Of a stretch of DNA of 64,000 nt, positions 21,851-30,358 are shown in pieces (position 1 is the stretch's first letter; each line of letters opens with the position of its first letter). Below the pieces are notes generated by a model. The model had not been told where the DNA came from. It worked only from the letters and a program-made list of their open reading frames with translations, and did no database searches. A program made the translations under genes and the position numbers. This DNA comes from Ascidiaceihabitans donghaensis (lineage in GTDB: Bacteria; Pseudomonadota; Alphaproteobacteria; Rhodobacterales; Rhodobacteraceae): the NCBI RefSeq assembly GCF_900302465.1, contig NZ_OMOR01000001.1, positions 1,984,001 to 2,048,000 on the forward strand, read 5' to 3'.

Positions 21851-22636
21851 TTATTGCGTCCAGGTCGGATCACGCTTGTCCAAAAATGCCGCAATTCCTT
21901 CTTCGGTGTCGCGGTGCAGCATATTTTCGACCATAACATTGCCTGTGTGGGCATAGGCCTCGGCAACGGGCAGTTGCAATTGTTCGTAAAAAGCCTGCTT
22001 TCCGATTTTGACAGCCACTCCCAGTTTTGACGCGACAAGCTCGGCCAATGCGGTTGTTTCGGCCTCTAGCCTGTCAGCTGGAACGACCCGATTGATCAAA
22101 CCCAAGGTTTCGGCGCGCTCTGCTTCGATAAATGTCCCTGTGGTAAGCATCTCGAACGCTTGTTTGCGCGGAATGTTTCGGGACAAGGCAACCATGGGGG
22201 TCGAACAAAACAGACCGATGTTCACACCATTAACGCCAAAGCGCGTGCCTTGTGCCGCAACCGCCATGTCGCAGGTCGCAACCAGCTGGCATCCCGCAGC
22301 GGTCGCGATGCCATGCACCTGTGCAATAACCGGTTGGGGCAGGGATTGCACACGCGTCATCATTGCGGCGCAACGGTCGAACAGGTCTTTGAAATAGGCT
22401 TTGCCACCATCGGAGTTCTGGCGCCCTTGTGTCATTTGCTTGAGGTCATGGCCGGCGCAGAATGCCTTGCCGGTGCCAGACAAAACAACGGCACGCACGG
22501 ACGCGTCTTCTGCAATATCGTTCAGACTTGTGTGCAAAGCGTCCAGCATTTCGTCAGACAACGCATTCAGCCGATCTGGTGCGTTCATGACCAATGCTGC
22601 GACACCGTTTGTGTCCTTACGTTCCAAAATTCCCAT
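21851..22636 (-). CDS. Enoyl-CoA hydratase/isomerase family protein
   Basis: Crotonase-fold enzyme acting on an acyl-CoA. The 261 residues show GTGKAFCAGHDLKQM (oxyanion hole and CoA binding), PVIAQVHGIATAAGCQLVATCDMAVA and the ISO-like LNALSDEMLDAL. The second catalytic Glu of classical hydratases (around NIGLFCSTPMVAL) is not evident, so it may be an isomerase-type or non-hydratase member such as the ECHDC3 group. It is divergent from the hotdog thioesterase-like gene with 59 nt between starts. Substrate unknown. Confidence 0.85.
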   Translation of the reverse strand: MGILERKDTNGVAALVMNAPDRLNALSDEMLDALHTSLNDIAEDASVRAVVLSGTGKAFCAGHDLKQMTQGRQNSDGGKAYFKDLFDRCAAMMTRVQSLPQPVIAQVHGIATAAGCQLVATCDMAVAAQGTRFGVNGVNIGLFCSTPMVALSRNIPRKQAFEMLTTGTFIEAERAETLGLINRVVPADRLEAETTALAELVASKLGVAVKIGKQAFYEQLQLPVAEAYAHTGNVMVENMLHRDTEEGIAAFLDKRDPTWTQ

Positions 22637-22695
22637 CTTGCCCTCCCCGCAATTTGGTTGAAACGTTAGGGCAAGAATTTTGGAAGGGAAAGCAA

Positions 22696-23118
22696 ATGTC
22701 TGTAAAAATGAATGAAGACGCTTTGATGATCTTCATGCGCGAGGTGTTTCACCAGCGTGCAGAGGACTTTGGCGTCGACCATGTGGCCGAGAACGAGATC
22801 ACGATGCGGTTGTTCAATGATGACAAGCACTTGCGTCCCGGTGGTACGGTGTCGGGGCCTTCCATGTTCGCACTGGCTGATGTGGCGGCCTATCTGGTCA
22901 CGCTTGCCATGATCGGGCCCAAAGCCCTGGCCGTTACCACAAGCTGTTCTATCGATTTTATGCGTAAACCCGCAGCGAATGTCGATTTGATTGCCAAGGC
23001 GCGGCTGTTAAAACTTGGTAAACAATTGTCCGTCAGTGATGTGATGCTTTATTCCGAAGGGTCTGACAAACCGGTGGCCCGCGCCAGTCTCACATACGCC
23101 ATTCCGCCCAGCACATAA
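22696..23118 (+). CDS. PaaI-like hotdog-fold thioesterase
   Basis: Probable acyl-CoA thioesterase. The ATG at 22696 follows AAGGGAAAGCAA and gives 140 residues. The hotdog signature includes LRPGGTVSGPSMFALADVAAYL (central helix with the catalytic Asp region) and AVTTSCSIDFMRKPAANVDLIAKA. Divergently arranged with the enoyl-CoA hydratase, suggesting a shared acyl-CoA substrate, although nothing in the sequence identifies it. A short CCTCC/GGAGG hairpin lies about 30 nt past the stop. Confidence 0.82.
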   Translation: MSVKMNEDALMIFMREVFHQRAEDFGVDHVAENEITMRLFNDDKHLRPGGTVSGPSMFALADVAAYLVTLAMIGPKALAVTTSCSIDFMRKPAANVDLIAKARLLKLGKQLSVSDVMLYSEGSDKPVARASLTYAIPPST

Positions 23119-23184
23119 GATCCGGCTTCATCTCGCCAGATAAACCTCCCCCGGAGGGTCCCCAAGGTGCCAACGATCTGAACC

Positions 23185-23213
23185 AAAAAGGCCGCCGAAA
23201 CATGTTCGGCGGC
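23185..23213 (-). terminator. Terminator for the DUF1127 gene
   Basis: Nine-pair stem GCCGCCGAA (23191-23199) with TTCGGCGGC (23205-23213). Read on the minus strand it is followed by CTTTTTGG. It separates the convergent hotdog and DUF1127 genes. Confidence 0.75.
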
Positions 23214-23246
23214 AAGGGAAGAGGTCTGGCAATCGCCACGGGGATG

Positions 23247-23480
23247 TCACGCTTGCCAGAACACCTTTGCAGACTCATCCAAGGCCTGATCCGGTGTCAG
23301 CCCCACGTCGCGCAATTGATGGCGGGTCAGTTGGCGTAAAGCCAATCGTGTGCGACGACGTGTTGTCCACTTTGACACAATGACTGCAAACTCGACCGCC
23401 CAAACCGATACAATCGGCAAGGCTTTGCTTTCGCGCAGGTAATTCAGTGCGTCGAGGTCGGTTTTGATCGTCAGTGTCAT
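23247..23480 (-). CDS. DUF1127 small protein
   Basis: The 77 residues end in the DUF1127 (YjiS-like) arginine-rich motif: TRRRTRLALRQLTRHQLRDVGLTPDQAL. Preceding it is a hydrophobic stretch (ALPIVSVWAVEFAVIVSKW). AGGAGA lies five bases before the ATG. Proteins of this family in Rhodobacter and Agrobacterium have been linked to stress responses, sRNA maturation and RNA turnover; that is family knowledge, not shown here. It is divergent from a MocR-type regulator, and an operator-like box lies directly upstream of its ribosome site. Confidence 0.87.
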   Translation of the reverse strand: MTLTIKTDLDALNYLRESKALPIVSVWAVEFAVIVSKWTTRRRTRLALRQLTRHQLRDVGLTPDQALDESAKVFWQA

Positions 23481-23492
23481 GGGAATCTCCTA

Positions 23493-23511
23493 ATTGTATT
23501 GACACAATTTG
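23493..23511. promoter_or_regulatory. Operator-like box 1 (MocR/DUF1127 promoter region)
   Basis: ATTGT-N6-ACAATTTG. It overlaps a perfect TTGACA (23509-23514) that could be the -35 element of the MocR gene, and abuts the ribosome site of the DUF1127 gene. Same half-sites as the box at 23566-23585. Confidence 0.55.
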
Positions 23512-23565
23512 ACATCTCTGTCATGAATATTGATACGTAAAGTGATACAAAGAATCTATGGAAAC

Positions 23566-23585
23566 ATTGTAATGGATACAATTTG
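23566..23585. promoter_or_regulatory. Operator-like box 2, over the MocR start codon
   Basis: ATTGT-N7-ACAATTTG; the ATG of the regulator gene lies in the spacer. Near-identical to the box at 23493-23511, about 73 bp away centre to centre. Confidence 0.5.
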
Positions 23586-25005
23586 GCAGCCAGAGCTCGA
23601 AATCGGGGCGGGTCCCAAGTACAAAGCTGTGGCCAAGGCCATCCGCGATGGCGTGGCCACAGGTGATCTGAACGAAGGGACCAAGCTGCCTCCGGTACGG
23701 GATCTTGCATGGAAGTTAGGCATCACTCCGGGCACCGTGGCGCGTGCCTATACCATTCTGACCGACGAAGGGATGCTAACGGCCGAAGTGGGCCGTGGTA
23801 CATATGTGGCCAAAGCCCGTCGCGACCCGATGCACCCCTGCGGGCAGGATGGGGGACTGGACATGCCCCTCGAAGTTGACAGCACCCTTCATAATTCCGA
23901 AGCGCAGACATGGCAGGTCAACCTGATTTCACCGCATCTTCCAAGTGTTGGACAAGCGCCCCTGATCCGCAATCTTTTGGCTGACATCGCCTATGATCCG
24001 CCATCTGGCGTCATGCATTATCCCACACGTCACAGCAGTTTACCGGCCCGCAAAGCCGCGGCGCAATGGATTGCATCACCCCCCTTGGGGGCTGTGACTG
24101 CAGAGGATGTGGTTCTGGCACATGGTGGCCAGAATGCGATTTTGCTGGTGTTTCAAACTCTTTTATCGGGGCGCAAACCGGTAATTTTGGTAGAAGAACT
24201 GTCCTATCCGGGCTTTCGTCGCGCGGCGGAACTGCTGCGGGCCCATGTGGTGCCTGTCGCGATGGACGAATACGGGTTGATCCCTGACGCTTTGGATGCG
24301 GCGGCAAAAGCACATGGGGCGCAAATTGTGTGTACCTCTCCCGAGGTGCACAATCCCACGTGCGGCTTTTGCCCCGAAAACCGCCGCCGTGCTTTGGTGG
24401 ATGTGGCACGCAAACACGATCTGCAGATTATGGAAGACGATTGTTACCGCATGGGCACTGCGCGCGCACCCTCTTACCGCATTTTGGCGCCCGAGCGCAG
24501 TTGGTATGTCACCTCTATCTCTAAAACCCTGACACCTGCCTTGCGCATCGGTTTGGCTGTGGCCCCCGAAGGACAATCTGCCAGACTGCGCCGTGCCTCT
24601 GAACATTCGTTCTTTGGGCTTGCGACCCCGATGATGGATTTATGTGCCAAATTGCTGACCCACAAATCGCTGGATGCTTTGGTCACTCAGGTGCGCAAAA
24701 CCAACAACAGTTACGTGCAAGCGGCCGTGAATATTCTGGGCGGATTTGACTTGAAATGGCAACAGGATGTGCCGTTTTTATGGTTGCATTTGCCTGAAGG
24801 GTGGCGGGCCGGGGCCTTTGCCCAAGCGGCCGAGGCACAGGGCGTGCGTATTCGCATTGCCGAAGAATATGCGTGCCGCGACGCGCGTGCGCCGCATGCC
24901 ATTCGGTTTGCGATCAATGCCGGTGTGACGCTGGAAAGCTTTGAGGCCGCAATTGGCCGTTTGCGTGATCTTCTGGACAATCCCCAAGATCAAATCGGGG
25001 TCTGA
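23572..25005 (+). CDS. MocR-type (GntR/aminotransferase fusion) transcriptional regulator
   Basis: Likely PLP-responsive regulator. The 477 residues comprise an N-terminal GntR winged helix (YKAVAKAIRDGVATGDL, PPVRDLAWKLGITPGTVARAY, EVGRGTYV; residues about 15-80) joined to a fold-type I aminotransferase domain (about 110-470). The PLP lysine is in VTSISKTLTPALRIG, and VCTSPEVHNPTCGF and MEDDCYRMG are typical of the domain. I prefer the ATG at 23572 to a TTG at 23530. Twin operator-like boxes suggest autoregulation together with the divergent DUF1127 gene. PdxR and other MocR roles are possible; the target pathway is not evident. Confidence 0.88.
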   Translation: MDTIWQPELEIGAGPKYKAVAKAIRDGVATGDLNEGTKLPPVRDLAWKLGITPGTVARAYTILTDEGMLTAEVGRGTYVAKARRDPMHPCGQDGGLDMPLEVDSTLHNSEAQTWQVNLISPHLPSVGQAPLIRNLLADIAYDPPSGVMHYPTRHSSLPARKAAAQWIASPPLGAVTAEDVVLAHGGQNAILLVFQTLLSGRKPVILVEELSYPGFRRAAELLRAHVVPVAMDEYGLIPDALDAAAKAHGAQIVCTSPEVHNPTCGFCPENRRRALVDVARKHDLQIMEDDCYRMGTARAPSYRILAPERSWYVTSISKTLTPALRIGLAVAPEGQSARLRRASEHSFFGLATPMMDLCAKLLTHKSLDALVTQVRKTNNSYVQAAVNILGGFDLKWQQDVPFLWLHLPEGWRAGAFAQAAEAQGVRIRIAEEYACRDARAPHAIRFAINAGVTLESFEAAIGRLRDLLDNPQDQIGV

Positions 25006-25009
25006 AACG

Positions 25010-25063
25010 CACTAAAGGATGCCTGCGGCACCCGACTAACACTAAAGGATGCCTGCGGCACCC
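25010..25063. repeat. Tandem 30-bp-period duplication at the zinc-ribbon gene 3' end
   Basis: A 24-bp unit beginning CACTAAAGGATGCCTG occurs at 25010-25033 and again at 25040-25063 with no mismatch. The second copy encodes the last residues and stop of the minus-strand zinc-ribbon gene; the first is an untranslated duplicate downstream of the stop. Confidence 0.9.
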
Positions 25064-26091
25064 CATGCCAAACCGAACGCAATTGTGCCCGCCGAAATGG
25101 CGGCAGAGTAGGCGGCGACTTTTAGCTTGGAAAAAGGGCGTTCCCCAAAAGTGCGCCCGTCGATGCCGGACACCACAACTTTGTACGGTTTAGCCCTGTA
25201 GGTATAGTGCAAGACCCAGACCGGCAGCAAAATACGCCGGTAATGGATGCCTGACGTGTCTGTTTGATAGTTGATGTTGTGCACGCCCGACTTGTTGATA
25301 TGGCCGCGAATGCGGTTGCGGATCAGCCAGCGTTTGTCATCTGCGTTGCTGTCCAACCCTTCTTGCACCGACTGGTGATGCCGTTCGGCGGCAAACCCCG
25401 CCAGAAAACCGGCGTCGTAGGGGCGCAAATCCGACGGTGTGAAGTCGTGCAAAATTCCGTCGCGGATCAAGGGGGTCACATGTGGTGACGCAGGCATGAG
25501 CAAATCGTTGAAACGGATGTGCATTGCCCCTTTGATTTTGCGTGTGCGCCGGTTGTCGCCGCTGCCTGTGGTGTGCATGGCCCAATAGTTCACGGCCTCT
25601 TCGCTGTCGAAGGTCCAGAATGGCACATAAAGGCCGGCAACGCGGCCTTTGCTGACGGTGCCTGACAGATCACTCGGTGCGGCTTTGCGACCTGCCACCC
25701 AAGCCAACGCCTGACGTTGTGCAAAATCTGCGTCCGCCTGAAACGGGATCAGCGCCTTGGTGCGATATCCAATGTCCTGTCGGCCCAAAACCACGGCCCC
25801 GTCACAATAGGGGCAGCGTTCCGACAGGTTCTCAGCCGTGAAAATGACGGTGCCACCACAGGTTTGACATTGATGGGCGCGTTCCTTGGTGACTTGTGGC
25901 TTGTCGCTTTCGGGGGCGTTGGGATCGAAGGGAAACTCTCCGGACGCGTCTGTGTCATTTTCGGGATCCAGAACGGGATGAGGCGTGCCACAGCTTAGAC
26001 AGGTCAACGCCTGCTTGGTCGGTGAAAACAAACACTGGCCCGCACAGTTGGGGCATTGCAGGGATGTTTGGTCGGCTTGCAGGGTTTCCAT
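25042..26091 (-). CDS. Double zinc-ribbon membrane-anchored protein, function unknown
   Basis: The 349 residues start with two treble-type zinc ribbons: CPNC...CLSC (about residues 13-35) and CQTC...CPYC (about 75-97). The middle part is rich in aromatic and basic residues (YVPFWTFDSEEAVNYWAMH, LPVWVLHYTYRAKPYKVVVSG), and a hydrophobic C-terminal tail (VAAYSAAISAGTIAFGLAW) may anchor it. Often labelled TFIIB-type zinc ribbon protein; the ribbons alone do not prove DNA binding. The start overlaps the stop of the upstream small membrane gene by one base, so the two are one operon. Confidence 0.72.
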   Translation of the reverse strand: METLQADQTSLQCPNCAGQCLFSPTKQALTCLSCGTPHPVLDPENDTDASGEFPFDPNAPESDKPQVTKERAHQCQTCGGTVIFTAENLSERCPYCDGAVVLGRQDIGYRTKALIPFQADADFAQRQALAWVAGRKAAPSDLSGTVSKGRVAGLYVPFWTFDSEEAVNYWAMHTTGSGDNRRTRKIKGAMHIRFNDLLMPASPHVTPLIRDGILHDFTPSDLRPYDAGFLAGFAAERHHQSVQEGLDSNADDKRWLIRNRIRGHINKSGVHNINYQTDTSGIHYRRILLPVWVLHYTYRAKPYKVVVSGIDGRTFGERPFSKLKVAAYSAAISAGTIAFGLAWGAAGIL

Positions 26092-26402
26092 CAGTCGTCC
26101 CCCAAAGCCGCAGCGATTTCCAACAAAATCCGCAACCTAAGCCAGGACCGTTCAATCGCGCCGTCCAGATCACCCGTGGCCCCCCAATCGCCGATGATTG
26201 TCGCAAAGAACCACGTTGTCATCAGCCAAAAGGCAATGACGGACCAGCCGCTGAGGGTGCGCAGAAACCCGGCAGAGCCTTGTTTTAGCTCGTGTTTCGC
26301 TTCGCGCACTTTGATCAGTTTGACGACAGGCCACATGCCGACAAAGGTGGACACTGCCAGCAAGACAAGGCCGGACAAGACTGGAGCGAAAAAGGACGTC
26401 AT
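26091..26402 (-). CDS. Small two-helix membrane protein, unknown
   Basis: From the ATG at 26402 it encodes 103 residues. A first helix is TSFFAPVLSGLVLLAVSTFV, and a second lies around LSGWSVIAFWLMTTWFFATII, separated by a basic loop (KLIKVREAKHELKQG). The C-terminus is helical and charged. The frame is open to 26492, but the extra 30 residues look non-native and I see no ribosome site for either start, so the start is uncertain. Stop and start overlap as TGATG with the zinc-ribbon gene. No family recognised. Confidence 0.6.
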   Translation of the reverse strand: MTSFFAPVLSGLVLLAVSTFVGMWPVVKLIKVREAKHELKQGSAGFLRTLSGWSVIAFWLMTTWFFATIIGDWGATGDLDGAIERSWLRLRILLEIAAALGDD

Positions 26403-26598
26403 AGTGAAAGGGGGCACCGCTAAGAAAGACCGATAGCAAACTTGGGCTATGATGCGAGGGACCGGATTGATTGCAAGCGGAAATTGCGTCACGAAGGGGA
26501 ATGGAAAATCGACCGTAAATGGGCGTCATTTCATGGGGTATATTGATACCTTAATTTTAAGTTGTTGTTTTTGAACTGAAAAATCGGGAACATTGCGC

Positions 26599-26627
26599 TT
26601 GAAACGATTGTTTGCCCCTTCTATAAC
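26599..26627 (+). promoter_or_regulatory. Sigma-70 type promoter for rplM-rpsI
   Basis: TTGAAA (26599-26604), 17-bp spacer, TATAAC (26622-26627), about 43 nt ahead of the rplM ATG. Good match for a housekeeping promoter. Confidence 0.7.
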
Positions 26628-26669
26628 CCACCAATCGTATTCAAAACCCAACCCATAGGGCTAACTGAC

Positions 26670-27131
26670 ATGAAAACTTTTTCTGCAACACCAGCAGACA
26701 TCGACAAAAAGTGGATCATCATTGATGCTGAAGGCATCGTGCTGGGCCGTTTGGCGTCGATCGTTGCGATGCGCCTGCGCGGCAAGCACAAGCCATCTTT
26801 CACACCGCACATGGATATGGGCGACAATGTGATCATCATCAACGCTGAAAAAATCCAGATGACCGGCAAAAAGCGCGAAGAGCACTTTTACTGGCACACT
26901 GGCCACCCGGGCGGCATCAAGTCCCGTACGAAGGCGCAAATCCTTGAAGGTGCACACCCAGAGCGCGTCGTCACCCAAGCGGTCAAACGCATGTTGCCTG
27001 GCAACCGTCTGGCCCGCGTACAAATGACAAACCTGCGCGTTTATGCTGGTGGCGATCACCCGCATGAAGCTCAAAACCCTGAAGTTCTGGATGTTGCATC
27101 CATGAACAAGAAAAACACACGGAGCGCATGA
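26670..27131 (+). CDS. rplM: 50S ribosomal protein L13
   Basis: Early-assembly protein of the large ribosomal subunit. The 153 residues begin [20 protein letters not shown] and contain the family segments [38 protein letters not shown] and [21 protein letters not shown]. Followed by rpsI with a four-base overlap, the conserved L13-S9 operon. A -10/-35 promoter and an S9-proximal terminator frame the pair. Confidence 0.98.
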   Translation: MKTFSATPADIDKKWIIIDAEGIVLGRLASIVAMRLRGKHKPSFTPHMDMGDNVIIINAEKIQMTGKKREEHFYWHTGHPGGIKSRTKAQILEGAHPERVVTQAVKRMLPGNRLARVQMTNLRVYAGGDHPHEAQNPEVLDVASMNKKNTRSA

Positions 27132-27622
27132 GCATGTCTGACGAAATCAACACACTCGAAGACTTGCAAGCTGTTGCTGGCGAAGCCGCAATGCCTGCAG
27201 TTGAGCTGACACCGCGTGAACCTGTGATCGACGATCTTGGCCGTTCTTACGCCACAGGCAAACGTAAAGACGCGGTTGCCCGTGTTTGGATCAAGCCTGG
27301 GTCGGGCAAAGTCACAGTAAACGGCAAGCCGCAAAACGAATATTTTGCGCGCCCTGTTTTGCAAATGATCTTGGCTCAGCCTTTCTCTATCGCTGGTGTA
27401 ACTGGCGAATTTGACGTGGTTGCCACGGTTAAAGGCGGCGGCCTTTCTGGTCAGGCCGGTGCGGTCAAGCATGGTGTTTCCAAAGCATTGCAGCTGTATA
27501 ACCCATCCTTGCGCGGCGCATTGAAAGCGGCAGGCTTCCTGACACGCGACAGCCGCGTCGTTGAGCGTAAGAAATACGGTAAAGCCAAAGCGCGTAAGAG
27601 CTTCCAGTTCTCCAAGCGTTAA
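27128..27622 (+). CDS. rpsI: 30S ribosomal protein S9
   Basis: Small-subunit protein whose C-terminal tail reaches the P-site tRNA. The 164 residues have an acidic N-terminal extension of about 35 residues (as usual in alphaproteobacteria) before the S9 core [20 protein letters not shown]. The protein ends in the basic tail [11 protein letters not shown]. Starts at the ATG overlapping the rplM stop; a second in-frame ATG lies two codons later. Confidence 0.97.
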   Translation: MSMSDEINTLEDLQAVAGEAAMPAVELTPREPVIDDLGRSYATGKRKDAVARVWIKPGSGKVTVNGKPQNEYFARPVLQMILAQPFSIAGVTGEFDVVATVKGGGLSGQAGAVKHGVSKALQLYNPSLRGALKAAGFLTRDSRVVERKKYGKAKARKSFQFSKR

Positions 27623-27646
27623 GTTTTACGCACAGATTTTGGAAAT

Positions 27647-27673
27647 GGGCGTGGCGTTTGCTGCGCCCTTTTT
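27647..27673 (+). terminator. Rho-independent terminator after rpsI
   Basis: GGGCGTGG (27647-27654) pairs with CTGCGCCC (27661-27668), six Watson-Crick pairs and two wobbles, followed by TTTTTC. Confidence 0.8.
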
Positions 27674-27718
27674 CTTTTGCAGTTTGATGCTTAGATTGAC
27701 CCTAAAGGAGCCTTGTCT

Positions 27719-28714
27719 GTGAAGTATTCTGTTCTTGATCTTGCCCCTGTGCCCGAAGGTTTCGATGCGGTGCAGGCGATGCGCAATACGACGGACCTTG
27801 CGCAACGCGCCGAGGCCTTGGGGTATCACCGTTATTGGATGGCCGAGCACCACAACATGCCGGGCATCGCATCTGCGGCAACGTCTGTTTTGATAGGGCA
27901 TGTGGCCGCGCACACCAAAACCATGCGCATTGGGGCAGGCGGCATTATGCTGCCCAACCATGCCCCTTTGGCGATCGCGGAACAATTTGGCACTTTGGCG
28001 ACGCTTTATGGTGACCGCATTGATCTGGGTTTGGGCCGCGCTCCGGGTGGAGATCAAGCCGTCTACATGGCGCTGCGCCGGGCTGGAGGGGACAATTTCC
28101 CGGCAGATGTAGCCGAACTACAGCGCTATTTGGGCGATCCGGTTGAAGGGGCCGCTGTGCGTGCTTTGCCCGGCGAAGGGACCCATGTCCCGCTGTGGAT
28201 ATTGGGATCATCCTTGTATGGCGCACAATTGGCGGCACACATGGGATTACCCTATGCTTTTGCATCCCACTTTGCCCCTGCCGCTTTGGAAGAGGCCGCC
28301 TATATCTATCGCCGCGATTTCAAACCATCGGTGCATCAAGATGCACCTTACTTTATGTTGGCGGCCAATGTTTTTGCGGCAGATACAGATGCTGAAGGCG
28401 CATATTTGCGCACGTCTATGCAACAGGCTTTTGCGCGCATGCACACAGGGACCCGTGGGAAGCTGCCGCGACCCGTAGAAGATATTGATGCAGAGATCGG
28501 GCCTGCGTTGCGGCGGGGCGTTGACCAGATGCTGACGATTTCTGCAACCGGCAGTCTGTCTAAAGTGAAAGCAGAATTGTCAGCGCTGATTGCACAGTAT
28601 CAACCAGACGAGATGATTTTGACGGGGCAAATCCATGACCATACCGCCCGGGTTCGGTCATTTGAGATTGCCGCAGACGCGCTGCAGGCTATCGGCGCAA
28701 AATTTGCAGCTTAG
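27719..28714 (+). CDS. Luciferase-like (LLM class) flavin-dependent oxidoreductase
   Basis: FMN-dependent monooxygenase-like TIM barrel of the bacterial luciferase family, subgroup close to E. coli YhbW/MsnO8. The GTG at 27719 has AAAGGAG eight bases upstream and gives 331 residues; a TTG two codons earlier is less well spaced. Marks: [12 protein letters not shown] at the first strand, [37 protein letters not shown] and [13 protein letters not shown]. Substrate cannot be inferred. The gene is single, flanked by the rpsI terminator and repeat copy 2. Confidence 0.88.
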   Translation: MKYSVLDLAPVPEGFDAVQAMRNTTDLAQRAEALGYHRYWMAEHHNMPGIASAATSVLIGHVAAHTKTMRIGAGGIMLPNHAPLAIAEQFGTLATLYGDRIDLGLGRAPGGDQAVYMALRRAGGDNFPADVAELQRYLGDPVEGAAVRALPGEGTHVPLWILGSSLYGAQLAAHMGLPYAFASHFAPAALEEAAYIYRRDFKPSVHQDAPYFMLAANVFAADTDAEGAYLRTSMQQAFARMHTGTRGKLPRPVEDIDAEIGPALRRGVDQMLTISATGSLSKVKAELSALIAQYQPDEMILTGQIHDHTARVRSFEIAADALQAIGAKFAA

Positions 28715-28750
28715 CCGGATAGACTTTCGCAAAATTCATGGCTTTTCAGA

Positions 28751-28808
28751 TGGGGGCCAGCCCCCACGCCTGTCGGCGTCCCCCCGGGATATTTTTGGCG
28801 AAAAGAAT
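28751..28808. repeat. Double-hairpin intergenic repeat, copy 2 (terminator of LLM gene)
   Basis: Plus strand: TGGGGGC-CA-GCCCCCA hairpin, ACGCC-TGTC-GGCGT hairpin, then CCCCCGGGATATTTTTGGCG and AAAAGAAT. It is the reverse complement of the 9098-9151 element, with compensatory changes in both hairpins. Lies between the convergent LLM and TetR genes; the T5 tract terminates the LLM side. Confidence 0.75.
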
Positions 28809-28819
28809 ACGCAGTTTCT

Positions 28820-29437
28820 TTATTCGTCAGGCCGGATTAACCCCAAACCGCGCAGATATATGCCGATTCCGGTCTCGAGCAAGTCCTCGGGCGGGAAGGG
28901 GCTGGCGCGCCCGGGTGAGTTGCGTGCAAAGAGTTCCACCACACCGTGGCTCATGGCCCAGATGTGGGCGCTGAACATCGACGCCGGTGGGCGTTTGTCT
29001 TCGGGGATGTGTTTGCTAAGGTCAGTGGCCGCTTTTTCCAACACACCGTTTGCGCGGCTTGCCACAGCCGCCAGTTCCGGCGTGCGATTTACTGAAATTC
29101 CACTTTCGAACATTGCGATGTAGTGGCCGGGGTACTTACGTGCAAAAGCCAGGTAAGCACGTCCTGTTGCCTCAAAGGCTGCCAAATCCGAAGGTTGGCC
29201 GGATTGGTATGCAAATTCCATCAAATCGGCAAAGATATCATACCCTTGGCGCGCAGCTTCAGCGATGAGGTCTTCGCGCCCTTCAAAGTGGCGGTACACT
29301 GCCGCTGGCGTTACCCCAGCTTGCTTTGCTGCTTCTGACAAAGTGAAACCTTGCGGGCCTTTGACCTCGATCAGCTCAAGTGAGGCATTGATCAGGGCCT
29401 GCCGCAAGTTACCGTGGTGATAGCCGCGTTTAGGCAT
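28820..29437 (-). CDS. TetR/AcrR family transcriptional regulator
   Basis: The 205 residues (start ATG 29437, overlapping the end of ppk2) have an N-terminal helix-turn-helix: RQALINASLELIEVKG, FTLSEAAKQAGVTPAAVYRHF, EGREDLIAEAARQG. The ligand domain resembles the TetR_C_13/WHG type (GRAYLAFARKYPGHYIAMFESG). An alternative ATG 12 codons upstream lies inside ppk2. Because it overlaps ppk2 it is probably co-transcribed and may regulate that gene or itself; no operator was identified. Confidence 0.85.
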   Translation of the reverse strand: MPKRGYHHGNLRQALINASLELIEVKGPQGFTLSEAAKQAGVTPAAVYRHFEGREDLIAEAARQGYDIFADLMEFAYQSGQPSDLAAFEATGRAYLAFARKYPGHYIAMFESGISVNRTPELAAVASRANGVLEKAATDLSKHIPEDKRPPASMFSAHIWAMSHGVVELFARNSPGRASPFPPEDLLETGIGIYLRGLGLIRPDE

Positions 29438-30299
29438 TCCAGATGTCCGGTCCGCCAAGCACCTGTCGGTCAATCTTGCCGATATTGTGGACGTCTTTGC
29501 CTGTGTAGCTGAGTTCGTTCAAAACCGATCTTATCGCGTTCAGGCGCGCCCGCTTTTTGTCGTCGCTGCGCACAACAGTCCACGGCGCGTGGTGCGTGTG
29601 GGTTTTTTGAAAAGTCTCTGCGATGGCTTTGGTGTACTCTTCCCACTTGCCAAGACCTTCCACGTCGATCCAGCTGAGCTTCCATTGTTTTAAAGGGTCG
29701 CTTTCACGTTTCAACATACGCCGCAATTGCTCTGCGCGGCCTACGTTCAGCCAGAATTTGAACAGTTTGACACCGTCTCCGGTGATCAGCTTTTCAAAAT
29801 CATTGACCTGTTTGAAAAAAGCTGTTCGCTGCCGGACCTCACAAAAACCAAACACATGTTCCACCACAGCACGGTTGTACCAGCTGCGATCAAAAAACGT
29901 GATGCGCCCCCCTGACGGCAGATGTTGGATGTAGCGCTGAAAATACCATTGGCTGGATTCTGTGTCTGTGGGTTTGGACAACGCCACCACATTGGCAACG
30001 CGCGGGTTCAAATTGGTTCGAAACCGGCTGATGGTTCCGCCTTTGCCCGCAGCATCACGCCCTTCGAATACGATGGCGATACGTTGCCCGGTTTCATGCG
30101 CCCAAGCTTGCATCTTGACCAATTCAATCTGCAGCTTTTCCAGATCCTCTTCGTAGTGCTTCCGTTTCATCCGTTTTTGGTGGGGATAGTTTGGGTTCAG
30201 GATGTCATCTTTATGTGCGTTTTCAATCGCATCACGCACGTTTTCAGGCACGGTGTCTTCGAAGAATTTGGTGATAGCCCCATCAAATGGACGTGTCAT
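29430..30299 (-). CDS. ppk2: Polyphosphate kinase 2
   Basis: PPK2-family kinase using polyphosphate to phosphorylate nucleotides (or the reverse). The 289 residues carry Walker A GRDAAGKGGTISRF, the lid region around NPRVANVVALSKPTDTE, and Walker B ITFFDRSWYNRAVVEHVFGF. Single-domain, class I length. AAGGAG lies six bases before the ATG. The C-terminal region ends QVLGGPDIWNA. Its stop overlaps the downstream tetR start. Confidence 0.92.
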   Translation of the reverse strand: MTRPFDGAITKFFEDTVPENVRDAIENAHKDDILNPNYPHQKRMKRKHYEEDLEKLQIELVKMQAWAHETGQRIAIVFEGRDAAGKGGTISRFRTNLNPRVANVVALSKPTDTESSQWYFQRYIQHLPSGGRITFFDRSWYNRAVVEHVFGFCEVRQRTAFFKQVNDFEKLITGDGVKLFKFWLNVGRAEQLRRMLKRESDPLKQWKLSWIDVEGLGKWEEYTKAIAETFQKTHTHHAPWTVVRSDDKKRARLNAIRSVLNELSYTGKDVHNIGKIDRQVLGGPDIWNA

Positions 30300-30358
30300 G
30301 GCTGGCTCCTTTTGGGGGATGTGAGTGCGCTTTACATCACTATGCGGCAGCGCGTCGG

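Noticed and set aside
23120-23180. Third copy of the double-hairpin repeat (CTCGCCAG...CTCCCCCGGAGG)
   Set aside because: Shares only a short C/G-rich core; the ATTCTTTTCGCC arm and second hairpin are missing.
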